This document shows, piece after piece, positions 1 through 5,373 of a stretch of DNA of 5,537 bases. A program made the position numbers and the translations under genes. The stretch comes from Micrococcaceae bacterium UBA6021. GTDB taxonomy: Bacteria > Actinomycetota > Actinomycetes > Actinomycetales > Micrococcaceae. Below the pieces are notes generated by a model. That model made no database searches. It had not been told where the DNA came from and worked only from the letters and a program-made list of their open reading frames with translations. The stretch covers positions 2,305 to 7,841 of the forward strand of contig DIZT01000311.1 of the NCBI GenBank assembly GCA_002427975.1, read 5' to 3'. Within the stretch, counting starts at the first letter, position 1. The number at the start of each line of letters is the position of its first letter.

Positions 1-255
1 CACGCTGCCGGACGCCGCCCTCACCAGCCAACGCTCTCTCACCTCCTGCGCGGCCGTGAGGGAATCCGCTAAGTGACTGGCGTGTCCCAATTGAGGCGGA
101 TTGCGGGCCTTCGCAGAGGAGCGCATCGCGGTCGATCGCAGCGCGGAGGTCGCCCAGCGACCGGAGTGGTGCCTTTCGGCCGTGTCTAAGCGACGGCGAA
201 GGGCCGTCTTCCGCCGGAGGTGAGCAGGGCTTCCGCGTCAGGTGAGTAAACACAA
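1..255. other. Non-coding stretch left of crp
   Basis: No convincing gene. All three forward frames opening at the window edge stop within about 76 bases, and the reverse frames show no family I recognise. A GACGGC/GCCGTC inverted repeat with a 5-nt loop lies at 192-208 and is followed by only two T's on the plus strand. It could be a weak or decayed terminator for a rightward gene lying outside the window, but nothing confirms this. No tRNA-like T-loop or cloverleaf was found. Confidence 0.5.
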
Positions 256-279
256 AAGGCCGCCCGGATGGGCGGCCTT
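256..279 (-). terminator. Rho-independent terminator of crp
   Basis: A perfect 10-bp inverted repeat (AAGGCCGCCC / GGGCGGCCTT) with a 4-nt loop begins 12 nt past the crp stop codon. Read on the minus strand, the GC-rich stem runs into TTTTGTGTTTA, a proper U-tract. The plus-strand exit lacks a T-run, so it should act mainly on the leftward transcript. This is a textbook intrinsic terminator and marks crp as the last gene of its transcript. Confidence 0.9.
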
Positions 280-291
280 CGTGATTAATGC

Positions 292-969
292 TTAGCGGGA
301 GCGCTGGCGGAGGCGCTGCATGTCCAGGATCACTACGGCGCGGGCTTCGAGGCGGAGCCAGCCGCGCTGGACGAACTCTGCCAGGGCCTTGTTGACCGTC
401 TCACGTGAGGCGCCAACCAGTTGGGCCAGCTCTTCCTGGGTCAACTCGTGGGCCACCAGGACACCGTCCGTTGCCGGGCGGCCGAAACGGTCCGCCAGGT
501 CCAGCAGTGCCTTGGCGACGCGGCCGGGAACGTCGGAGAACACGAGGTCCGAGAGCGAATCGTTGGTGCGGCGCAGGCGGCGGGCCAAGGCTTGCAGCAG
601 CTGTGCCGAAACCTCGGGGCGCGTCCGCAGCAGGGCGTTGAGGCTCTCGTTCTTCAGGCCCGCCAGGCGGGTTTCCGAAACGGCCGTGGCCGTGGCCGTG
701 CGGGGGCTGGGATCAAAGAGCGCCATCTCGCCGAACAGTTCACCCGGGCCAAGAATGGCGAGCAGGGACTCCCGGCCGTCCGGGGACGTGCGGCCCAGCT
801 TCACCTTGCCGGAGACGATGAAGTAGAGCTGGTCGCCCTGATCGCCCTCGCGGAATACCGACGCACCGCGGGAAAGGTCCACCTCGGTCAGCTCGTCCGT
901 CAGCAGTCGGAATGCCTCGTCGTCGAGCGTCGCGAATAGGGGCGCTCGGCGCAGTACCTCGATGTCCAT
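292..969 (-). CDS. crp: Crp/Fnr-family cAMP-responsive regulator (GlxR-like)
   Basis: A 225-aa cytoplasmic DNA-binding regulator, expected to dimerise and bind cAMP. Residues 1-120 form the cyclic-nucleotide-binding beta-roll. The phosphate-binding cassette is FGEMALFDPSPRTATA (79-94), with E81 and R90 matching the ribose- and phosphate-contacting residues of E. coli CRP. A long dimerisation helix with RRTNDSLSDL follows (about 133-142). The helix-turn-helix is at about 176-199; its recognition helix SRETVNK (188-194) closely matches the R-E-x3-R/K reading head of CRP, predicting TGTGA half-sites. Length and sequence resemble Corynebacterium GlxR and mycobacterial Crp. The chosen ATG at 969 has AGGAG five bases upstream. 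A longer in-frame start at 1029 would add 20 unconserved residues and is unlikely. A Crp-like site upstream suggests autoregulation. The gene is transcribed alone, ends at a strong terminator and diverges from marP. FNR-type iron-sulfur cysteines are absent. Confidence 0.95.
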   Translation of the reverse strand: MDIEVLRRAPLFATLDDEAFRLLTDELTEVDLSRGASVFREGDQGDQLYFIVSGKVKLGRTSPDGRESLLAILGPGELFGEMALFDPSPRTATATAVSETRLAGLKNESLNALLRTRPEVSAQLLQALARRLRRTNDSLSDLVFSDVPGRVAKALLDLADRFGRPATDGVLVAHELTQEELAQLVGASRETVNKALAEFVQRGWLRLEARAVVILDMQRLRQRSR

Positions 970-974
970 GAAAT

Positions 975-979
975 CTCCT
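975..979 (-). promoter_or_regulatory. Shine-Dalgarno site fixing the crp start
   Basis: AGGAG on the minus strand, five bases before the ATG at 969. The alternative upstream start at 1029 has no such site, so this motif decides the start codon. Confidence 0.85.
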
Positions 980-1034
980 GAATAAATGTGTCGGCTATGG
1001 CGCTTTTGCCATTGTTTCAGAATTTTCAAGGTTC

Positions 1035-1050
1035 TGTGACGTACTTGGCA
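1035..1050. promoter_or_regulatory. Candidate Crp/GlxR operator upstream of crp
   Basis: TGTGACGTACTTGGCA matches the GlxR/Crp consensus TGTGA-NN-TA-NN-TCACA at 10 of 12 fixed positions, with one perfect half-site and the central TA. It lies about 66 bp upstream of the crp start codon. A possible leftward promoter (CTGCCA at 1051-1046, 18-bp spacer, GAAAAT at 1027-1022) would be overlapped by the site, which would fit autorepression. The promoter is weak by eye; the operator match is the stronger part of the call. Confidence 0.5.
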
Positions 1051-1111
1051 GCGGAAACGCCGCTGAAGGCGTCTAATGCGGGCACGATCGGTTGCCGGGC
1101 CGCCCCTGGGG

Positions 1112-1127
1112 TGTGATGTTCATGACC
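1112..1127. promoter_or_regulatory. Second, weaker Crp-like site before marP
   Basis: TGTGATGTTCATGACC matches TGTGA-NN-TA-NN-TCACA at 9 of 12 fixed positions, again with one perfect TGTGA half. Its centre is 77 bp from that of the 1035-1050 site and about 115 bp upstream of the marP start. If marP transcription starts near 1211, the centre would be near -92, a position used by class I activators. A single strong half-site can occur by chance. Confidence 0.3.
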
Positions 1128-1175
1128 GGACGTGATGCGAACCTGTCGCGAAGGGGCGGGGGGACTGGTGCCCAC

Positions 1176-1204
1176 AGAACAATGTCAGACTGCGCCGTTA
1201 GAAT
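1176..1204 (+). promoter_or_regulatory. Possible marP promoter
   Basis: A TAGAAT hexamer at 1199-1204 is five of six to the -10 consensus, with a poor -35 candidate AGAACA (3/6) 17 bp upstream at 1176-1181. A start point near 1211 would give a leader of about 23 nt containing the AGGAG at 1224-1228. This rests on the -10 match and position only. Confidence 0.25.
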
Positions 1205-1223
1205 TGGGACTCAACCGTATTAG

Positions 1224-1228
1224 AGGAG
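1224..1228 (+). promoter_or_regulatory. Shine-Dalgarno site fixing the marP start
   Basis: AGGAG, five bases before the GTG at 1234. It selects this GTG over the in-frame starts at 1132 and 1135, which would add 34 or 33 residues of non-membrane, unconserved sequence in front of the first transmembrane helix. Confidence 0.8.
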
Positions 1229-1233
1229 CGTCA

Positions 1234-2418
1234 GTGTTTGGCTTGACCGTTCTGGACCTGGTGCTGATCCTGGCCCTGCTGTCTTACCTGATCTATGGCC
1301 TGCGCAACGGCTTCCTGGTGACCCTCGGCGGGATCGCCGGCTTTGCCGCGGGCGCCGTGGCTGCGTTCTTTGCCGTTCCGCTGGTCAGCGGCTTCGTGGA
1401 CGACTCCGGTTGGAGGCTGACCGCCATTGTGGCTGCCGCCGTCGTACTGATGGCCCTGGGGCATGGCCTTGGGACCATGATCGGGCGGAAAATCCGCGGC
1501 GCCGTGCGGATCCAGCCGCTGCGGGCGGCGGACCGGCTGGTTGGCGGGGCCGTCAATGTGGTGGTCTCGGCGCTGGTCATGTCCATGCTCGCTTTCAGCG
1601 TCAGCTCTCTCGGCGTTCCGTTTGTGTCCCAGCAACTGGCCGAGTCCAAAGTCATCCGGTTCATTGACGGGCTGACCCCTGTGCCGTTGAAGGCCACCAT
1701 GGCGCAGCTGCGTTCCACGGTGATCGGCAACGGAATCCCCACTCTGATCGAGGGCCTGGATCAGGGGCCGCAAGTGGCGGTGCCCAATGCCAGCACCGAT
1801 ACGCGTGCGCTGAACCGGGCTGCTGAGTCGGTCCTGAAGATTGCCGGGACCGCCTACCAGTGCGGCCAGAACCAGACCGGCACCGGTTTTGTGGTTTCCC
1901 CGGGCCGGGTTGTGACCAACGCCCATGTTGTGGCGGGCGTGTCGCAGCCGGTCGTTGAGATTCCCGACGGCGGCGCGATGCCCGGGCGCGTGGTGTATTT
2001 CGACACCCGGCACGACCTCGCCGTGCTGGCCGTTGACGGGTTGCCCTCCGAACCGCTCGCGCTCACGTCCGACCTTCCCAACGGCAGCCCGGCCGCCTTC
2101 GCCGGGTATCCCCATGGTGGCCCGTTCAAGTCCAACCCCGCCACCGTCCGGGACATCACCTCGGTCCTCGTGCCGGACATCTACGGCAACAACCCGGCCC
2201 CGGAGAACATCTACCGTTTGGCGGGCGACGTCCAGCCGGGGAATTCCGGCGGGCCGCTGCTGACCACGGATGGCCGGGTGGCGGGCGTCATCTTCGCCAA
2301 GGCAACTTCCGACGCCGAAGTTGGGTTCGCGCTCACCATGGAGGACCTGTCGCCGGTGGTGTCCCAGGCTGCCGGCCTGAGCTCGCCCGTCTCCTCTGGG
2401 CAGTGCATCCAGAAGTAG
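1234..2418 (+). CDS. marP: MarP-like membrane-anchored periplasmic serine protease (CvpA + trypsin fold)
   Basis: A 394-aa integral membrane protease, close to the 397 aa of M. tuberculosis MarP (Rv3671c), which supports survival in acid and acts outside the membrane. The N-terminal CvpA-type domain has about four hydrophobic segments (near 5-22, 28-50, 62-83 and 103-122). After a linker to about 195 comes a chymotrypsin-like domain. The catalytic triad is H231 (TNAHVV), D261 (HDLAVL) and S338 in GNSGGP. Cys210 and Cys391, the only cysteines in the protein, are spaced as in the redox-sensitive disulfide pair of mycobacterial MarP (Cys214-Cys395), so the same locking bond is likely. It diverges from crp and converges on aroQ with a 35-bp gap. 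In mycobacteria nth, a thioredoxin-like gene and a NUDIX gene lie between marP and crp; here they are missing. Substrate unknown; in mycobacteria MarP cleaves the peptidoglycan hydrolase RipA. Family assignment is firm; the physiological role is by homology. Confidence 0.9.
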   Translation: MFGLTVLDLVLILALLSYLIYGLRNGFLVTLGGIAGFAAGAVAAFFAVPLVSGFVDDSGWRLTAIVAAAVVLMALGHGLGTMIGRKIRGAVRIQPLRAADRLVGGAVNVVVSALVMSMLAFSVSSLGVPFVSQQLAESKVIRFIDGLTPVPLKATMAQLRSTVIGNGIPTLIEGLDQGPQVAVPNASTDTRALNRAAESVLKIAGTAYQCGQNQTGTGFVVSPGRVVTNAHVVAGVSQPVVEIPDGGAMPGRVVYFDTRHDLAVLAVDGLPSEPLALTSDLPNGSPAAFAGYPHGGPFKSNPATVRDITSVLVPDIYGNNPAPENIYRLAGDVQPGNSGGPLLTTDGRVAGVIFAKATSDAEVGFALTMEDLSPVVSQAAGLSSPVSSGQCIQK

Positions 2419-2457
2419 CCCCGGCCGCCTGAGTTACCCGGGCTTTGGCCCGGCTAC
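2415..2457. terminator. Possible bidirectional terminator between marP and aroQ
   Basis: The 35-bp convergent gap holds CCGGGC-TTTG-GCCCGG (2438-2453), a 6-bp stem, nested inside an outer GTAGCC/GGCTAC repeat (2415-2420 with 2452-2457) that includes both stop codons. The inner and outer stems share bases at 2452-2453 and so partly compete. Neither side has a T-run. The position between converging genes argues for a terminator, but the missing U-tract makes it a weak one or an attenuating hairpin. Confidence 0.4.
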
Positions 2458-2933
2458 AGCGCTTCGGCGAGGTAATCGATGGCGAGCTTGTAGCCGAACA
2501 CGCCTGCCCCCACGATCACCGCGGCGCAGACCGGGGACAGGAACGAGTGGTGCCGGAATTCCTCACGCTGGTGCACGTTGGTGATGTGGACCTCGACGGC
2601 GGGAAGCTGCACCGCCGCCAAGGCGTCGCGCAGGGCGACAGAAGTGTGGGTAAAGGCGCCCGCGTTCAGCACAATCCCGACGGCGGTGCCGCGCGCTGCG
2701 TGGATGGCATCCAAGAGCACGCCCTCATGGTTGGACTGGACGCAGTCCACCGTAAAGCCGTGGGCCTGCGCCGCGGTGGCGGCCAACTGCTCCACGTCCG
2801 CGAGGGTGGAGGTGCCGTACTTTTCCGGTTCACGGGTGCCCAGCAGGTTGAGGTTGGGACCGTTGATCACGAGGATGGTGCCGCGCCCGGCATCGGTGGC
2901 AGATTCGGAGGCAGGGGAAGAGGCGTCAGTCAT
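2454..2933 (-). CDS. aroQ: Type II 3-dehydroquinate dehydratase
   Basis: A 159-aa cytoplasmic enzyme, normally a dodecamer, that dehydrates 3-dehydroquinate to 3-dehydroshikimate, the third step of the shikimate pathway to chorismate. The core begins at about 18. By alignment to the M. tuberculosis enzyme the key residues are present: N27 in NGPNLN, R34 and the catalytic Y39 on the flexible lid (TREPEKYG), N90 in LNAG, H96 in THTS, E114 and the catalytic-partner H116 in VEVHITNVH, and R127 in REEFRHHS. The first 17 residues are a Ser/Ala/Asp-rich tail, probably disordered, absent from the shorter mycobacterial protein. The start is fixed by an in-frame stop four codons upstream and the onset of homology soon after. 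GGAG lies only two bases before the ATG, too close for a good ribosome site; a -10-like TAGATT ends seven bases before the ATG, fitting leaderless transcription. No other aro gene is adjacent. Confidence 0.96.
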   Translation of the reverse strand: MTDASSPASESATDAGRGTILVINGPNLNLLGTREPEKYGTSTLADVEQLAATAAQAHGFTVDCVQSNHEGVLLDAIHAARGTAVGIVLNAGAFTHTSVALRDALAAVQLPAVEVHITNVHQREEFRHHSFLSPVCAAVIVGAGVFGYKLAIDYLAEAL

Positions 2934-2939
2934 GGCTCC

Positions 2940-2968
2940 AATCTACCCGTCGGATTCTGCACGATCAT
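2940..2968 (-). promoter_or_regulatory. Candidate leaderless promoter of aroQ
   Basis: On the minus strand TAGATT (2945-2940) fits the actinobacterial TANNNT -10 and is followed by six bases and then the ATG, so transcription starting at the usual distance would begin on the A of the start codon. A 3/6 -35 candidate, ATGATC (2968-2963), lies 17 bp upstream inside the left arm of the inverted-repeat element. The -10 and its spacing are the evidence; the -35 is weak. Confidence 0.4.
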
Positions 2969-3047
2969 TCGGCCCGGGAGATTTCACTTCGCCGGATTTT
3001 CCGGCGGCCGGAGACTTCGGCAGGTGAATGATCGTGCAGAATTCGAC
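2949..3047. repeat. MITE- or REPIN-like element with 22-bp inverted arms
   Basis: Arms at 2949-2970 and 3026-3047 are reverse complements at 21 of 22 bases; the innermost 17 (ATTCTGCACGATCATTC on the left) are perfect. The single mismatch (G2953 with T3043) becomes a G-U wobble in a plus-strand RNA. The 55-bp interior holds a 7-bp hairpin, CGCCGGA-TTT-TCCGGCG (2990-3006), directly followed by a second weaker one, GCCG/CGGC (3007-3021). ACCC flanks the element on both sides (2945-2948 and 3048-3051), as a 4-bp target duplication would. It has no coding capacity. It could be a non-autonomous mobile element, a structured RNA or a regulatory cruciform. Only one copy is present here, so mobility is not shown. 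The arms begin 15 bp upstream of aroQ. Confidence 0.6.
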
Positions 3048-3268
3048 ACCCGGGACCCTAAGCGACGACGTTGACGTTCCACTGACGACACTTACTTTTC
3101 GCACTGCTGGGGGCCCCAGCCGCGCTGCCAAGAGGGCACCCGATGGCGGCGCTTGCAACCCAGATCGCCGTCAACGTCCCTGTTGGCTTGCTCGTCGCTA
3201 TTGCTATGGCCCTACCGAACCAACGTTGTTCTTCCCGGCCAGTCCACTTTGCCAAGGACGAAGTGTGG
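3048..3268. other. Non-coding stretch between the repeat element and the ATPase
   Basis: No convincing gene. Open frames exist on both strands, but none resembles a family I know and none has a good ribosome site. A plus-strand frame from ATG 3143 begins with a hydrophobic run (IAVNVPVGLLVAIAMALP) that could be a membrane-protein remnant or chance; it continues antisense into the ATPase gene and turns into low-quality sequence. A GC palindrome, GCTGGGG-G-CCCCAGC (3106-3120), lacks a T-run on either strand and is a poor terminator for the ATPase. A CACTT/AAGTG repeat just past the ATPase stop is too short to call a terminator. Confidence 0.5.
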
Positions 3269-5167
3269 TCAGCCCGTGAGGCCTGCGCCCGCTCGCGCAC
3301 TCTGGTCCGCCTGCGCCGCGTTCGTATCCGCTTCGCGCTCGTCGAGCCGACCGCCGACCGATCGCAGGGCGGCGAGGATCGTCGCCAGATCGACAAGTTC
3401 CTGGATGAGCGCGCCAGCCGTCGCGGGAATCACCCCGAACGCGGCGATCACCATCAACACGACCGAAATTGCAATTCCTAGCCAGATGCTTTGTAGGGCG
3501 ATTCGAACGGTGTCGCGTCCGAATTTGACTGCCAGTGCAACGCGGGAGATGTCGTCGACGAGGATCACTGCATCCGCCGATTCGCTAGCCGCCGTTGCGC
3601 CTTTGCCGCCCATAGCGATGCCCACATCCGCCGCAGCGAGCACGGGCGCGTCGTTCACTCCGTCGCCGACCATGATCACCGGCCGCTCGGCGATACCGCC
3701 GACCTCAGCCACTTTGTCCGCTGGCAGGCATTCCGCGCGAACCCGGGTGATGCCCAGCTCCGACGCGACGTGCTGCGCCGTTTCGGCGGCATCGCCCGTG
3801 AGCATCATCGACTGCCTGACGCCCAGCTCCTCGAGCCGTTGCAGCATGGCTTTCGCGTTCACCCGCAGGCGGTCGCTTGCCAGCAGTGCTCCCGCGTACA
3901 CCCCGCCGATCGCCACATAGACGGCCAGCTCGCCAGGCGCGATCTCCGTGCGCCGCACATCCGGAGCGTGCTGGGCCACGAACGCGAACTTACCGACCAC
4001 CACCTCGCGGCCCTGAATACTAGCGACCACGCCATTCGTGGCGGCCTCTTGCGCCGACTCGGCCTCGCGCAATTGGAGTCCACGTTCTTTGGCCGCACCG
4101 ACCATCGAAGCCGCGAGCACATGCGACGAATACTGCTCGGCGCTCGCTACGGAGGTCAGCACCTCGTCCGCTGTGAACGGCGGCTCCGGACGAACCTCCG
4201 CGAGGGCTGGCGTTCCATAGGTGAGGGTGCCGGTCTTGTCGAAAACGACCGTCTTCGCCGCCGACAGTTGTTCCAGCACCCCACCGCTCTTCACGATGAC
4301 GCCATTGCGCGCTGCCCGGCTCATACCGCCGATGAAGGCCACTGGCGCCGCGATCAGCAACGGGCACGGGGTGGCAAGCACCAGCACCTCGGCGAACCGC
4401 ACGGGATCACCACTCAGCCACCAGGCAACCGCCCCCAGGGCCAGTGAGAAGATCGTGAACGGTACGGCGTACCGGTCGGCGAGCCGAACGACCGGCGCTT
4501 TGCTCTCAGCGGCTTGGGCGACCAGTGCGACGATCTGCTGGTATTGACTAGCCGACGCTGTCTCCGTGGCTCGGATCTCCACGGCTTCCTGGCCGTTCAC
4601 GGCACCACTAGGTACCGCGTCTCCGGTCCGTTTCTCCACGGGGATGCTCTCACCGGTGATAGAGGATTGGTCGAGGGTGGTCTCGGCGGAGAGCAGCACA
4701 CCATCGACCGGCACGATTTCCGACGGCCGCACGAGCAGCACGTCGCCCACCCTCACCTCATTGACCGGCAGGTCGCGGTAGCCGCCCTCCATAGAGCGGT
4801 GCGCGAGCTGCGGCGCACGGTTGAGCAGCGCGTCCAACTCGCGTTTGGCCCGCTGGTTTGCGTAGTTCTCCAGGGCGTCGCCGCCAGTCAGCATGAGAAC
4901 GACGACTAGGGCCGCGACGTACTCACCGACAACGACCGTGGAGACGATGGCTGTCACGGCGAGGATGTCGAGTCCGAATTCCCGACGCAGCATTGCCCGC
5001 ACCATCCCGACGGCCTGCCAGGCAGCGACCGTGAGGGAATATGCGCTGAACAGCCACTGCACGAGCCAGCCTGCGCCGCCACGTGCCAGGAGAATCCCGG
5101 TGACGCCCACAGCAATCGTGAGCGTGACCAGCCAATACCGCCGTACGAGATCAAGAATGCGTGACAT
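3269..5167 (-). CDS. Heavy-metal translocating P1B-type ATPase (TPC type)
   Basis: A 632-aa inner-membrane pump that should export a metal ion using ATP. About eight hydrophobic segments are seen: near 11-28, 34-56, 64-81, 82-99, 233-251, 258-282, 558-580 and 581-604. The actuator motif is TGES (171-174), the membrane metal site TPCPLL (266-271), the phosphorylation site DKTGT with D310, then TGD (457-459) and GDGVNDAP (501-508). All core catalytic motifs are intact. Three points are unusual. The metal site is TPC rather than CPC. There is no N-terminal CxxC or His-rich metal-binding domain. The nucleotide-domain signature 'HP' reads SSHVLA (347-352), keeping H349 but replacing Pro with Val. 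The last ~28 residues are a charged Ala-rich tail. The metal cannot be named: TPC-type pumps include iron/nickel exporters, but the hemerythrin-like tail of those is absent. ATG 5167 is preferred because it directly precedes the first helix; GTG 5191 would add eight residues. Neither has a clear ribosome site. No metal regulator is adjacent. Confidence 0.9.
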   Translation of the reverse strand: MSRILDLVRRYWLVTLTIAVGVTGILLARGGAGWLVQWLFSAYSLTVAAWQAVGMVRAMLRREFGLDILAVTAIVSTVVVGEYVAALVVVLMLTGGDALENYANQRAKRELDALLNRAPQLAHRSMEGGYRDLPVNEVRVGDVLLVRPSEIVPVDGVLLSAETTLDQSSITGESIPVEKRTGDAVPSGAVNGQEAVEIRATETASASQYQQIVALVAQAAESKAPVVRLADRYAVPFTIFSLALGAVAWWLSGDPVRFAEVLVLATPCPLLIAAPVAFIGGMSRAARNGVIVKSGGVLEQLSAAKTVVFDKTGTLTYGTPALAEVRPEPPFTADEVLTSVASAEQYSSHVLAASMVGAAKERGLQLREAESAQEAATNGVVASIQGREVVVGKFAFVAQHAPDVRRTEIAPGELAVYVAIGGVYAGALLASDRLRVNAKAMLQRLEELGVRQSMMLTGDAAETAQHVASELGITRVRAECLPADKVAEVGGIAERPVIMVGDGVNDAPVLAAADVGIAMGGKGATAASESADAVILVDDISRVALAVKFGRDTVRIALQSIWLGIAISVVLMVIAAFGVIPATAGALIQELVDLATILAALRSVGGRLDEREADTNAAQADQSARAGAGLTG

Positions 5168-5229
5168 GAGACCAGTCTTGCCGAAAACCACAGCGGCACG
5201 CCAAGGTTGGTGAAACCGACTGCGATAAA

Positions 5230-5245
5230 TCCGGAATTCTCCGGA
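5230..5245. promoter_or_regulatory. Paired TCCGGA palindromes upstream of the ATPase
   Basis: TCCGGA-ATTC-TCCGGA: two copies of a 6-bp palindrome, 10 bp centre to centre, so both lie on the same DNA face. The unit is 63 bp upstream of the ATPase ATG. An AT-rich patch (GGATTTATCG on the minus strand, overlapping its edge) could belong to a promoter. It may be an operator for an unlinked metal regulator; no known consensus is matched. Confidence 0.3.
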
Positions 5246-5348
5246 CGAGCTGTGCCGGGATCAGGTGGACAAGGTGCTGAGTGTCTGTAGGTTTGCAGCA
5301 CTGTGCGAGACGCTTCTTGCATATCCAAGGTAGTGCAGGCGACTTCGA

Positions 5349-5373
5349 ACACCCGACTGTTCACACCCGTCTG
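5349..5373 (+). repeat. Short tandem direct repeat, 14-bp period
   Basis: ACACCCGACTG (5349-5359) and ACACCCGTCTG (5363-5373) differ at one base and are separated by TTC... giving a 14-bp period. The first copy abuts a CGACTTCGAA motif that recurs at 5412-5421. They could be regulator-binding sites, but such short repeats also arise by chance. Confidence 0.3.

Noticed and set aside
678..695. Triple 6-bp tandem repeat (ggccgt) inside crp
   Set aside because: It encodes the Thr-Ala repeats of the cAMP-binding strand; codon-driven, in frame and too short to be a phase-variation tract.
970..1029. Longer Crp reading frame starting at 1029 (20 extra residues)
   Set aside because: The extension is unlike the family and has no ribosome site, whereas ATG 969 has AGGAG at ideal spacing.
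997..1072. Short hairpins in the crp leader (ATGGC/GCCAT, AGCGG/CCGCT, ACGCC/GGCGT)
   Set aside because: Five-base stems that partly exclude one another are expected by chance at this GC content; no riboswitch fold is recognisable.
1132..1233. Longer MarP starts at GTG 1132 or ATG 1135
   Set aside because: They lack a ribosome site and add a Cys-containing soluble stretch before the first helix; GTG 1234 has AGGAG at five bases.
1231..2115. Long 294-aa antisense frame inside marP
   Set aside because: Gly/His/Arg-rich shadow of a high-GC gene on the other strand, with no domain.
3106..3120. GCTGGGGGCCCCAGC palindrome as ATPase terminator
   Set aside because: It is about 150 bp beyond the stop and has no T-run on either strand.
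3058..3396. 112-aa minus-strand frame overlapping the ATPase 3' end
   Set aside because: Arg/Ser-rich, no recognisable domain, and largely overlaps the real ATPase gene in another frame.
3143..3481. 112-aa plus-strand frame with a hydrophobic start
   Set aside because: Only the first ~25 residues look protein-like; the rest is antisense to the ATPase. The NVPVGLL string resembles part of some drug exporters, but the context does not.
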